Shown: one piece after another, positions 1 through 7,159 of the stretch | How the letters are laid out: each line of letters opens with the position of its first letter | How positions within the stretch are numbered: the first letter of the stretch is position 1 | Assembly (NCBI GenBank): GCA_017550965.1 | Contig: JAFZNK010000209.1 | Coordinates: 1 to 57,923 of the forward strand | Source of the DNA: Thermoguttaceae bacterium | GTDB lineage: Bacteria; Planctomycetota; Planctomycetia; Pirellulales; Thermoguttaceae | DNA: 57,923 nt | Reading direction: 5' to 3' | The notes under the pieces: model-generated | Databases searched by the model: none | What the model was told of the DNA's origin: nothing | What the model saw: the letters and a program-made list of their open reading frames with translations, nothing else | Program-made: the position numbers and the translations under genes

Positions 1-19
1 ACAAAAATATCAAAAAAAA

Positions 20-93
<74 letters not shown>

Positions 94-145
94 ACTGCTA
101 AACAACGCGAAAACTCGCGCCGCTCAACAAAATATCTAAACCAAG

Positions 146-219
<74 letters not shown>

Positions 220-400
220 GAGGTTTCCTGCGGTCGACAGGCTCTCGCCCACGACGACACGCCCGCTATTTTAAGACCTACTTTGATTATTTCAAGGGGG
301 CGTTTTCTTTTTTTTTCTATTTTTCAGAACTTCCCCAATTCAAAATCTCCGGAAGAATTCTTTTTGTAAATCTGTATAACGATTTATATTCAACCGTGGG

Positions 401-1006
401 TTGCCTCGTGAGAATACCCCCCGTCCTTTCCCCGTTTGTTTTACCTGCTTTGATCCAAAGAACAACTCGCCCTGCTCCGTACTCTCGCCTCCGCCAGTCG
501 GCAACTCAGTCGACGCCAAACGAACGCGACCGCTTTGTCTGACGAATCTTCTGTTGATCGCTCGCCCGCCATATTTTGAGTTTGAAAAATCTTCTTACGA
601 CGAAAACTATTTGAGCAACCTTACTTGGAATGAATTTCAGACCGCGTATCGGCAAATCTTTAAAGACGCGGTTCGAATGTTAAACAACGATTCTTTCGCG
701 GCGGTAGTTATTGGCGAAGTGCGCAATAAGAAAGACAGAAACGGTCAGTATCTCAACCTTGTCGGCGAGACGATAACCGCTTTAACAGAAGCAGGAACAG
801 AATACTATAACGAAATGATTCTAGTAACTTCTTTCGCGTCTGCGGCATTACGAGCCAGAAGACGCCTTGTCCCGTCGAGAAAAGTAGTCAAAGTTCATCA
901 AAACGTTTTAGTTTTTGTTAAAGGCGACGCAAAGAAAGCCGCCGCTAAAATGAGCAACGACGTCGATTGGTTCAAAGACGTAGAAGAGGACGAGGATAAC
1001 TCTTGA
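401..1006 (+). pseudogene. Phage-type DNA methylase, 3' remnant
   Basis: The frame is 201 codons, opens only with TTG and has no convincing ribosome binding site. From about codon 48 (near 540) the product resembles the C-terminal half of phage adenine/cytosine-N4 DNA methylases: a PPY catalytic motif at residues 56-58 (RPPYFEFEK), then FQTAYRQIFKDAVRML, VVIGEVR and a tail with VPSRKVVKVHQNVLVFVKG. The first ~48 residues do not look like the family, and the AdoMet-binding or ParB-like N-terminal half is absent. Family members are normally two or more times longer. The PPY motif is preceded by R where the family usually has C, D, N or S. I read it as a 5'-truncated prophage remnant. It points toward the hairpin at 1033-1056. 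Confidence 0.7.
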
Positions 1007-1028
1007 ACTGTTAGATTGTTCGAGAATA

Positions 1029-1081
1029 AAAGAGGGAGCGCAAGCTCCCTTGTTTTATTTGAGAAGATTTCTAACCTTTTC
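1029..1081. repeat. 53-bp direct repeat, copy A
   Basis: A perfect 53-bp match to 4631-4683. It contains a terminator hairpin (GGGAGC-GCAA-GCTCCC) and, on the minus strand, the last codons (EKVRNLLK and stop) of the immunity-like gene at 1055-1552. The two copies bracket about 3.6 kb holding an orphan toxin tip, its immunity gene and the AAA/RloB pair. Confidence 0.95.
1033..1056 (-). terminator. Intrinsic terminator, likely bidirectional
   Basis: A GGGAGC/GCTCCC stem (7 bp counting the outer A-T) closes a GCAA loop. The plus side is followed by TTGTTTT and the minus side by TCTTTT. It lies just past the 3' end of the minus-strand immunity-like gene and also past the methylase remnant on the plus strand. 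Confidence 0.8.
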
Positions 1082-1552
1082 TGGAATGCCGATCAATTCG
1101 TCTGGCGGGTTCGGCATCCAGTCGGAATCAGGGTCTTCACAAAGCAGGTTATTTTTTCTCAGGAAATCTTTTGATTCTTCGGCTGATAACATCGGCAACG
1201 TAATATCTTTAATTTTCTTTCCGTTCTTAAAAACTTTATGGCGTAACATATTCATAAAAATAACGGAAGCCACAACGCGAGGATCAGAACATGTTATCGC
1301 CTTTGTTTCTAACACGCTCTCCGCCTTCATTTTAGCAGGAAAATCAAAAGATTCTCGGTTGAGTATATCTCCAATAACAAACCCAAACGCAAAGACATAA
1401 GCAGAATTCATTGTCATCCTAAACAAAGGCAAGCCATTCTTTTTGACTATTATCTCGTACCATTCGGCAATTGGTTCGATTGTTATGTCGCCAGCGTCTA
1501 AGAAGTAACAACAATCGCTACCTTTAAAATTTCGCAACTTAATTGTGTCCAT
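1055..1552 (-). CDS. Putative immunity protein of orphan toxin cassette
   Basis: A 165-residue protein I cannot assign to a named family. It has no signal peptide, so it is probably cytoplasmic. It starts 14 bp inside the end of the toxin-tip fragment at 1539-2141, the same arrangement as the second toxin/immunity pair here (19-bp overlap at 5093-5111). That overlap, its small size and its position directly after a toxin tip are the basis for calling it an immunity protein. Its last residues (DELIGIPEKVRNLLK) recur almost unchanged as a fossil tail after the other immunity gene, inside and next to repeat copy B. The AT-rich composition matches the rest of the island. The function is inference from context. 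Confidence 0.55.
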   Translation of the reverse strand: MDTIKLRNFKGSDCCYFLDAGDITIEPIAEWYEIIVKKNGLPLFRMTMNSAYVFAFGFVIGDILNRESFDFPAKMKAESVLETKAITCSDPRVVASVIFMNMLRHKVFKNGKKIKDITLPMLSAEESKDFLRKNNLLCEDPDSDWMPNPPDELIGIPEKVRNLLK

Positions 1553-2141
1553 TCGGGTTTTCCCAGTTCTTCAAAGTAGTTTCAGCCTCTTCTCGGCTGT
1601 TTGTTATTTTTGAAATATCGCCGACATTTATAATCGGTAGTTCTTGTGTGCAAGCGTCTATTTCGTTTTGATGGTATGCCCAAAATTGGAAGTCTCCGTC
1701 ATCGTTTTGCCCGAAAAGTCTGAACGGCATTTTAGAATAAGCCCCAGACGAGTCTATTTCCCCACGTTCCATAAACCAAAGAGAATGTACTCTACTGAAC
1801 GGAACACGAACTACCGTTAATGTTTTAGGCTCAGGGAAAAGCACAGGATTAATATTGCTTGCAACAATATGGCCGTAAGATTCACAAACTCCCGGCAAAT
1901 ATGTCTTGTTTCTTGCTGTCTTCTCTCCGTTTATGTTCTCGCCTTTGAGATCAGGTACAACAGCGGAATCTTCTGTTCTTAACAGTATCATCGAACGACT
2001 TTCGCTGTCAATCCTAGAGCCTTTTATATTTTCAAGAACGACCTGAATAGCGGCGTCAAGCGTTGCCTGCCCTTCTGCGTATTTATTAAGGTCGTCCGGT
2101 CTATTTTTTAGAAAGTTTTTTCTAAACTCAGAAAAGAGAAA
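1539..2141 (-). pseudogene. Orphan phage toxin C-terminal tip, lacks N-terminus
   Basis: An open frame of about 200 codons runs from the rloB terminator hairpin to a stop at 1539. The only ATG (at 1991) leaves 150 residues, has a poor ribosome binding site and cuts off residues that look coding (RPDDLNKYAEGQATLDAAIQ). So this looks like a C-terminal tip that lost its carrier. The fold is not certain. The order LLRTED, then TYLPGVCESYGHIV, then LTVVRVPFSRVHSLWF recalls the Arg / Ser-Thr / strand pattern of ADP-ribosyltransferase toxins, but I cannot place the catalytic glutamate. It overlaps the next gene by 14 bp, like a toxin and its immunity gene. It may be silent unless recombined behind a full-length phage head gene. 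Confidence 0.5.
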
Positions 2142-2146
2142 GAATT

Positions 2147-2172
2147 TAAAAAAAGGAGTCGCCAGGACTCCT
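2147..2172 (-). terminator. Intrinsic terminator after the AAA/rloB pair
   Basis: A perfect 7-bp stem AGGAGTC/GACTCCT with a 5-nt loop is followed on the minus strand by TTTTTTTAAA. It lies about 50 bp past the rloB stop and separates the defence pair from the orphan toxin tip. Confidence 0.8.
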
Positions 2173-2221
2173 CTTTATTGATCGTACTAAGACTCAAGAT
2201 TTCTTCGATTGGCGGAGAATA

Positions 2222-2950
2222 TTATCTCCCACGCCTAGATTTTGAAATTGTTTCTCCCTCCTTGTAAATCATTTCCATAATTGCGCCGATGTTGCTAGTT
2301 AATTGATTAAGACAATTATTCGGGTCTCGATTGATCTGCTTTTCCTGTTCAATGGCTGTCCAAACATCCCTTGGCAATTCTTCTACGCGCTTACTACTCT
2401 TTGAATCATAACGAAAGACTTTTGAAAAAAGGACGGAGGAATACGCGCGTTTCTCTGTCTTCTTATATGCCAACAGGTCTTTTGTATGCGGCTTGATAAA
2501 ATCTTCAAACGCGTTTTTGACATGGAGTAACAAAAAGAGTTCAAAACTTGGATTCGTTACGCCAACTTCAAAACCACGTCCCTCAGCTTTTTCCAATATA
2601 TTTTTAAATTCTCTTGGTTTCCTAACAAATCGATCGGCGTCGAATACAATGATAACGCGGTCCCTTTTGCGTATGAATCGATTTGTTTTGTTACTTGCGT
2701 AACTCTCCGCATATTCAATGAGTCTTATCGGGGCAGAAACATTCAAGTCTTCGCCGGTCTTATCTAAGAAAGAGACTTCAATAATATCCGCAAAACCGAG
2801 TTCGTTTCGAATTCTAATAAACTCCTTAAAATACCGTGATTCGGTATTCGCTCCCTCTGCGATGAATACGAATTTTTTCAGCGGACGAATTCGCTTTCGC
2901 GAATCGAAAGGTTGTTCGGTCCACTTATTATATTCTTCAATTGGAGCCAT
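2222..2950 (-). CDS. RloB-like TOPRIM protein (AbiL-type defence effector)
   Basis: A 242-residue RloB-family protein. The TOPRIM-type signature is visible: a first strand with the acidic residue in FIAEGANTESRYFKEF (E32), DRVIIVFDADRF with D104 and D106, and the family motif TNPSFELFLLLH (133-144). The C-terminus is basic (SKSRRGR). RloB-like proteins pair with SMC/ABC-type ATPases in abortive-infection systems (AbiL; PARIS is a related ATPase-TOPRIM pair), where the TOPRIM partner is thought to be the nuclease effector. Here its ATG lies 14 bp inside the end of the ATPase gene, so translation is coupled. It ends before a strong terminator. The exact system type is uncertain and its target cannot be read from sequence. 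Confidence 0.82.
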   Translation of the reverse strand: MAPIEEYNKWTEQPFDSRKRIRPLKKFVFIAEGANTESRYFKEFIRIRNELGFADIIEVSFLDKTGEDLNVSAPIRLIEYAESYASNKTNRFIRKRDRVIIVFDADRFVRKPREFKNILEKAEGRGFEVGVTNPSFELFLLLHVKNAFEDFIKPHTKDLLAYKKTEKRAYSSVLFSKVFRYDSKSSKRVEELPRDVWTAIEQEKQINRDPNNCLNQLTSNIGAIMEMIYKEGETISKSRRGR

Positions 2951-4322
2951 CTTCTTCCCTCGATTTAAAACTGTATTTCTTCAAAACAGGAACCGCTCCA
3001 AATCGACCGTCAAGATAATCGGCAACGACGTTTTCCGAACTCAAATTTTTAAAAAGACTTAACGGATATACGAAACTGCCGTTATCCGCCCCTCTTTCCA
3101 CAAACCATATTTCGTCGCGACGAAACAGGTCGTAGGTCATTAGTTCCGCTTCGTGAGTCGTGAACAAAAGTTGAACGTTCTTGTCGCGATATCTTTCATT
3201 GAACAGTTCTAGGAAACGACGCGTAATCATCGGGTGTAGACTGCGATCAAGTTCGTCGAAAATAAAAACGGCGTCGCCGGAGCCGGAAAAGAGAACGCCA
3301 AACAAGTCAAACAGCCGTTTCGTACCGTCCGACTCGTCTTTGAACGGCAATTCAAAAAAAGACTTCCCGTGTTTAAAAACGAGCGTCGTCAGGTCTTGCG
3401 GCTCCGAGTTGGAATTGTTCACTTTGAAATTAAAGAGGTTGTTCCCAGATCGAACAGAACAATTGACTGCCGACGCCTTCAGTAGTTTCATTTCCTTACG
3501 AGCTTTTTCAAGGAAATCGTTTAGTATTTCTTCTGGAACAGCTCTCTTGAATTCGGCTAAACTGACGTCTTTAACAAGTATCTCTGTCGCTCCTGCGTCG
3601 AACGTTGGTAGAATCTCGTTTATAATCGACTTTGCACTTTCATCGTAATATACGCGCAAATCAACTACCGACTCGTTTGGAGAGAAAACGACAATGTTCT
3701 TTAACAACCATTGAAACGTTTCGTTAAAGACTTTGAAAGACGAAGTTCCTCCAAATATCTTGTTGTGATTCATCTCCGCTAAAAATAAAGAGTCAAACGT
3801 TTCTGCAAAGTCGTTTGAATAAGTTTTGAAGCGAACGTCTTCATCAGGCGGTAGAGATAACGACGTTTCAACAACGTTACGAAGATTGTCAATTTTGCGC
3901 TCGAAAACAATTAACGGTTCCTTATCAACAAAGAGTTCATACAGCCATTCGTGCAAAATTTTTCGTTCAGCAAGAATTACCTCAAAACCGTAAGCGTAGA
4001 ATTTCCCCTTAACCTCGAATTGTATTTCAAACAGACTACCTCTTTTTTCATTTTCTCTTCTGTTTTTACAAAAAAAACGTTCTGCGTCGGCTGGCAACCC
4101 ATTAATTAGCGTCGTTTTAAAAAAACGGAAGAAATCGACGAAATTAGTCTTCCCAGACGCGTTAGCGCCGTACATCGCAATAAACTTTAAAGCTCGCAGA
4201 CCTCCGACCTCAATAATGTGATCAAGGTGGAGATGCTTACGAGGCCGTTTAGAGGGTATCGTCGCAAGTTCAACGCGTTCGTCGAACGATTTAAAATTTT
4301 CAACTTCTATTCTTATCAGCAT
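2937..4322 (-). CDS. AAA/ABC-type ATPase of AbiL-like defence pair
   Basis: A 461-residue SMC-like ATPase (AAA_15/AAA_21 group, AbiLi- or RloA-like). It opens LIRIEVENFKSFDER, typical of these sensors. Walker A is GANASGKT (52-59), an ABC-signature-like ESDGTKRLF lies before Walker B (VFIFDELD, about 352-359), and the switch is TTHE (388-391). The start ATG has AGGAG at good spacing. It is the first gene of a two-gene unit with rloB (14-bp overlap), behind a near-consensus promoter at 4457-4485. By analogy with AbiL and PARIS, it would sense phage infection and release the TOPRIM partner. The two ends of the unit are marked by terminators, so it can work as a self-contained cargo. Confidence 0.83.
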   Translation of the reverse strand: MLIRIEVENFKSFDERVELATIPSKRPRKHLHLDHIIEVGGLRALKFIAMYGANASGKTNFVDFFRFFKTTLINGLPADAERFFCKNRRENEKRGSLFEIQFEVKGKFYAYGFEVILAERKILHEWLYELFVDKEPLIVFERKIDNLRNVVETSLSLPPDEDVRFKTYSNDFAETFDSLFLAEMNHNKIFGGTSSFKVFNETFQWLLKNIVVFSPNESVVDLRVYYDESAKSIINEILPTFDAGATEILVKDVSLAEFKRAVPEEILNDFLEKARKEMKLLKASAVNCSVRSGNNLFNFKVNNSNSEPQDLTTLVFKHGKSFFELPFKDESDGTKRLFDLFGVLFSGSGDAVFIFDELDRSLHPMITRRFLELFNERYRDKNVQLLFTTHEAELMTYDLFRRDEIWFVERGADNGSFVYPLSLFKNLSSENVVADYLDGRFGAVPVLKKYSFKSREEDGSN

Positions 4323-4456
4323 CGGCGTTACTCCTCACACAAGGAATCCTTTCCTAATGCGACACACAAGCTAGATCTTACAACGCTCGTTTCGTCGAAG
4401 TAGCGTTTTCATTTTTACCTGCAAAAATACTGCGTCAAGTGTTTTCTTTTACCGAT

Positions 4457-4485
4457 ATTATAAGGCTTTTTTTCATAATTATCAA
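4457..4485 (-). promoter_or_regulatory. Sigma70-type promoter for the AAA/rloB pair
   Basis: On the minus strand TTGATA (4485-4480) is followed after exactly 17 bp by TATAAT (4462-4457). Transcription would start near 4450, giving a leader of about 130 nt before the ATPase ATG. It lies downstream of both terminators of the phage toxin unit, so the defence pair has independent expression. Confidence 0.7.
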
Positions 4486-4575
4486 GAATTTCTCGAACAA
4501 ATTTAAATCTTTGAATCGCCGGCAACGACCGTCTACGAACTTGTCGAGAAATTGCGCGGTCGATGATTTCATAAC

Positions 4576-4614
4576 AAAAAGCCCTTCCGAACTACGTTAT
4601 TGTTCAGAAGGGCT
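4576..4614 (-). terminator. Second intrinsic terminator behind the MuF toxin unit
   Basis: AGCCCTTCCGAAC and GTTCAGAAGGGCT form a 13-bp stem with one mismatch (A opposite C) around a 9-nt loop. It is followed on the minus strand by TTTTTGTTAT. It backs up the hairpin at 4635-4658 and insulates the defence promoter. Confidence 0.8.
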
Positions 4615-4630
4615 GGACGTTAAAACTTTG

Positions 4631-4683
4631 AAAGAGGGAGCGCAAGCTCCCTTGTTTTATTTGAGAAGATTTCTAACCTTTTC
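4631..4683. repeat. 53-bp direct repeat, copy B
   Basis: Identical to 1029-1081. Here the repeat follows a different immunity gene (4704-5111), yet it still carries the codons EKVRNLLK and stop on the minus strand. Just upstream the same frame reads TELVYIS, matching DELIGIP next to copy A, so a fossil gene end extends beyond the exact repeat. Confidence 0.95.
4635..4658 (-). terminator. Intrinsic terminator of the MuF toxin/immunity unit
   Basis: The same GGGAGC-GCAA-GCTCCC hairpin as at 1033-1056, carried inside repeat copy B and followed by T-rich sequence on both strands. It lies about 50 bp past the immunity gene stop. Confidence 0.8.
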
Positions 4684-4703
4684 AGAGATATAGACTAACT
4701 CTG

Positions 4704-5111
4704 TTAGTGAACAACGGTAGGGTCCCACTTTTTCACTTTTGCGCCGCTCGACCTGAATATTTGGCACCCGTCGTGATTGAGGAGAAACTGTTCAAAAGCT
4801 TCGCCATACGACGCCCCCCAAATTGGTTCCGTTTCGTCTTCTGGAAGCTGATCAAGCTTAGAATTTGTATAAACTTCTTTTAAATATGTCGGGGTCCAAT
4901 CGGCTATTTCGTTCGTTCCTTCTTTGAAAATGTAAAAATTAATTTTCGCATTTTTTACGCCAAATAGAGAACCATCCTTATCGACAAAAGGTCTGTCGTA
5001 GAGCCCCTTCGCAGTTCTTAGCTCGTACCACTGATCGTTTCTTTTAATCCGACTCCATACAACTGATAGCGAGCCTAAAAACTCTTCGATTGTTAGTTTT
5101 CTTTCTTCCAT
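4704..5111 (-). CDS. Putative immunity protein for the MuF zincin domain
   Basis: A 135-residue cytoplasmic-looking protein (MEERKLTIEEFLG...) of no family I recognise, rich in acidic and aromatic residues. Its ATG lies 19 bp inside the 3' end of the MuF-zincin gene, which is the usual toxin/immunity coupling in polymorphic toxin systems, and it is followed by a double terminator. It shows no similarity to the other putative immunity protein (1055-1552), as expected when each immunity protein fits its own toxin tip. The stop is followed within about 20 bp by the fossil tail of a different immunity gene. Role assigned from context only. Confidence 0.55.
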   Translation of the reverse strand: MEERKLTIEEFLGSLSVVWSRIKRNDQWYELRTAKGLYDRPFVDKDGSLFGVKNAKINFYIFKEGTNEIADWTPTYLKEVYTNSKLDQLPEDETEPIWGASYGEAFEQFLLNHDGCQIFRSSGAKVKKWDPTVVH

Positions 5112-7033
5112 AATTGAATCATACCTGAGAAATAAGTCTCATATCTCGAATCAAAAAACAATTCAGGTTGCTCGATTATATACTGAAAAAACATCGAAGT
5201 CAATTCTGTGTCTGTTAGTTCCCCAGTTTCAAGATTAATATATTCTTTTCGATCATAGATGTTTGGAGTTTCAAAATCGAGTTCTCGTGCTATTTCGTTT
5301 GACCCTTCATATATTTCGTGTTTTAAATGGTTACCTTCGTCATCTTTTCTGGAGTGTTTTTCGTAAAAATCGTTCACTTTTTGTTTGATGTCAGCCAAAC
5401 AGTTTTCGGTGCTATGACCGAGTTCATGAACGCAGTCGCAAGAAATATATTGCTCAATATCCCCTCCTATTCTGTATCCCAAGTATATTGATTTGTCGTA
5501 ACATTCTGGTCTGTCCAAAACTTCCGGTTTAATCTTCGTGTTTTGAATTTCATTGTGATCTATTCCCAAATTTGCCAAGATTCTCGCTGTGAAACGAAGC
5601 CCGTTTTCAGCCTCTTTGTTAAAAGTTTTTTTGTTTCTTTCAAATTCGTCCCTATCGAATGTTGATTCTTTGGCTGGCTTAAAATCTTCGTTCGGCATTT
5701 TCCCCATCAAGGCTTTTATCGCGCTGTTGGACGGTGAAGTTGGCAATATTAGATTGTGTAAGGCATCGCGTTTTCTTTGCCAAGCTTCTTCTATTCCACG
5801 TCTCTTTTGATCACGTTTAAATTGTTCCTCGATTCTCTCCAATTCCTTTTTAGTTTTAGGATTGTCCTGATAATCTTTCGGTTCCATTATGGAATCGAAA
5901 GGATTTTTGAAACTGTGAATAAGTTTAACTTCCGATTCTGCATCTTTAAATGCTTTGTCAATTTCTTCCCAAAAAACAAACCCGTATTCTCGGTCATAGT
6001 TCCATTTAGTATATGCTAATCTATAAAGGGTATCCGAATCATAGTTCTCTCGTTTTGGCTCAGCTGAATTTATGAGCGAAGACCATTTAGAACGGCTCCT
6101 AATAATCCTTTTTTTGATGTCAGATAATTTGCTCAATGGGAGCGAAGACCAATCGTGGAATAATTTATCAGGATTGGTGTTGCCCTCAAATTCTGCTTCA
6201 ATCGGTTCATATGGTCTATTAAGTCCTTGCGCTGGAGCAACTTGGGTGTTATCTTTCTTTTCAGTATCAATAACGGTCTTGATTTTCTCGCCGCCCTCTT
6301 TCGCAAGAGCTTCAAGTTCCTCAGCCGTCTGTTGAGTCTCTTTTGAGATATGGAACAGTTCTTTCGCGGTCGCCATATAGTCGAGATTAGGCGCAAAAAT
6401 TTGATCTTCTTTGAGTTTGCCGTCTTTGTAGAGTTGAAAACGTTTCGCGCCGAGCCAAGAGCGCTTGAATTGATCGTCTTGTTTTTTGAAGTAGTCCGCG
6501 AAAGTGAGCGACGCCGGAACTTGCTCGTAGGCTTTTTGCCCTGTTTGCGCTTCAAAGTCCTTTTGCGCCTGATAGTAATACTTCAAGCGAGTTGACGGCG
6601 AGAGATCGTCCCAGCGGCGATTCCAACCGTTTTGTTTTGCGTTGTCGTTATAGGCTTCTTTTGCGAGCTGATCGAAGTCGGCGTTTGCGGCAGGTCGTTC
6701 AGAATCGACTTCTACGACGTTCCCTTCTTCGTCTTTCAATTCAACGTAGGGAACGAGCGTACAGCGACAGTTAGGGTGAATCGGCGGTCGTCTCGCTTGC
6801 CCCATTTCTTCGCCGCGCCAGATGTAGCCGTCGAGAGACGCGCAATAGGGGCAAGTCTTTCCGTCGAGCGTCCCGACAAATTTTACGCCGTCAATCACGT
6901 CAGCGTTCTCTTTGATCGTTTCGACGCGGGCGTTATTAGAGACTCCATTGATGATCGTCCGAGCTAACGTAACAGCTCCCGCCTGAGTCGTTGCGAGTAC
7001 GCCGTCGGAATAGTTGGTTCTCTTTTGCCCCAC
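5093..7033 (-). CDS. Phage MuF/SPP1 gp7-like head protein with zincin tip
   Basis: A 646-codon frame opening with GTG. Residues 1-100 are the conserved core of phage minor head (MuF, SPP1 gp7) proteins: YSDGVLATTQ, DGVKFVGTLDGKTCPYC and the zinc-like end PPIHPNCRCTLVPY with C61, C64, H86, C89 and C91. A charged helical linker follows (about 150-480). The C-terminus has HELGH at 536-540 and TELTSMFFQ near 609, as in gluzincin-type metallopeptidases attached to phage head proteins. MuF proteins with variable toxic C-termini are known polymorphic toxins carried by temperate phages. The N-terminal ~150 residues of the family are missing: upstream of the GTG the frame has a TGA (7037-7039) after family-like sequence VEELTDRDISN. 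The core half is about 50% GC, the tip 33-40%. Expression is doubtful. Confidence 0.78.
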   Translation of the reverse strand: MGQKRTNYSDGVLATTQAGAVTLARTIINGVSNNARVETIKENADVIDGVKFVGTLDGKTCPYCASLDGYIWRGEEMGQARRPPIHPNCRCTLVPYVELKDEEGNVVEVDSERPAANADFDQLAKEAYNDNAKQNGWNRRWDDLSPSTRLKYYYQAQKDFEAQTGQKAYEQVPASLTFADYFKKQDDQFKRSWLGAKRFQLYKDGKLKEDQIFAPNLDYMATAKELFHISKETQQTAEELEALAKEGGEKIKTVIDTEKKDNTQVAPAQGLNRPYEPIEAEFEGNTNPDKLFHDWSSLPLSKLSDIKKRIIRSRSKWSSLINSAEPKRENYDSDTLYRLAYTKWNYDREYGFVFWEEIDKAFKDAESEVKLIHSFKNPFDSIMEPKDYQDNPKTKKELERIEEQFKRDQKRRGIEEAWQRKRDALHNLILPTSPSNSAIKALMGKMPNEDFKPAKESTFDRDEFERNKKTFNKEAENGLRFTARILANLGIDHNEIQNTKIKPEVLDRPECYDKSIYLGYRIGGDIEQYISCDCVHELGHSTENCLADIKQKVNDFYEKHSRKDDEGNHLKHEIYEGSNEIARELDFETPNIYDRKEYINLETGELTDTELTSMFFQYIIEQPELFFDSRYETYFSGMIQLWKKEN

Positions 7034-7091
7034 GAATCAATTGGAAATGTCGCGGTCGGTTAGTTCTTCAACGCTGTTCCGAAAGAGTCGA

Positions 7092-7120
7092 TTGACCGGA
7101 AAGAAAAAAAAAGATATGAT
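7092..7120 (+). promoter_or_regulatory. Sigma70-type promoter upstream of flhB
   Basis: TTGACC (7092-7097), a 17-bp spacer and TATGAT (7115-7120) give a good match. Transcription would start near 7127, 33 bp before the flhB start. The promoter lies across the point where phage-like coding sequence on the other strand ends, so it may have arisen or been kept at the junction. Confidence 0.55.
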
Positions 7121-7159
7121 CAGGTTGCGTCAGGTTGACATTTACACATGGATTAGGCA

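Noticed and set aside
1029..4683. The 53-bp direct repeats as ends of a transposon
   Set aside because: There is no transposase, no terminal inversion and no target duplication. The repeat content (immunity 3' codons and a terminator) is explained by toxin cassette history.
4439..4693. Plus-strand 84-codon frame in the gap between defence and toxin units
   Set aside because: It runs across two terminator hairpins and the repeat on the wrong strand, with no family similarity.
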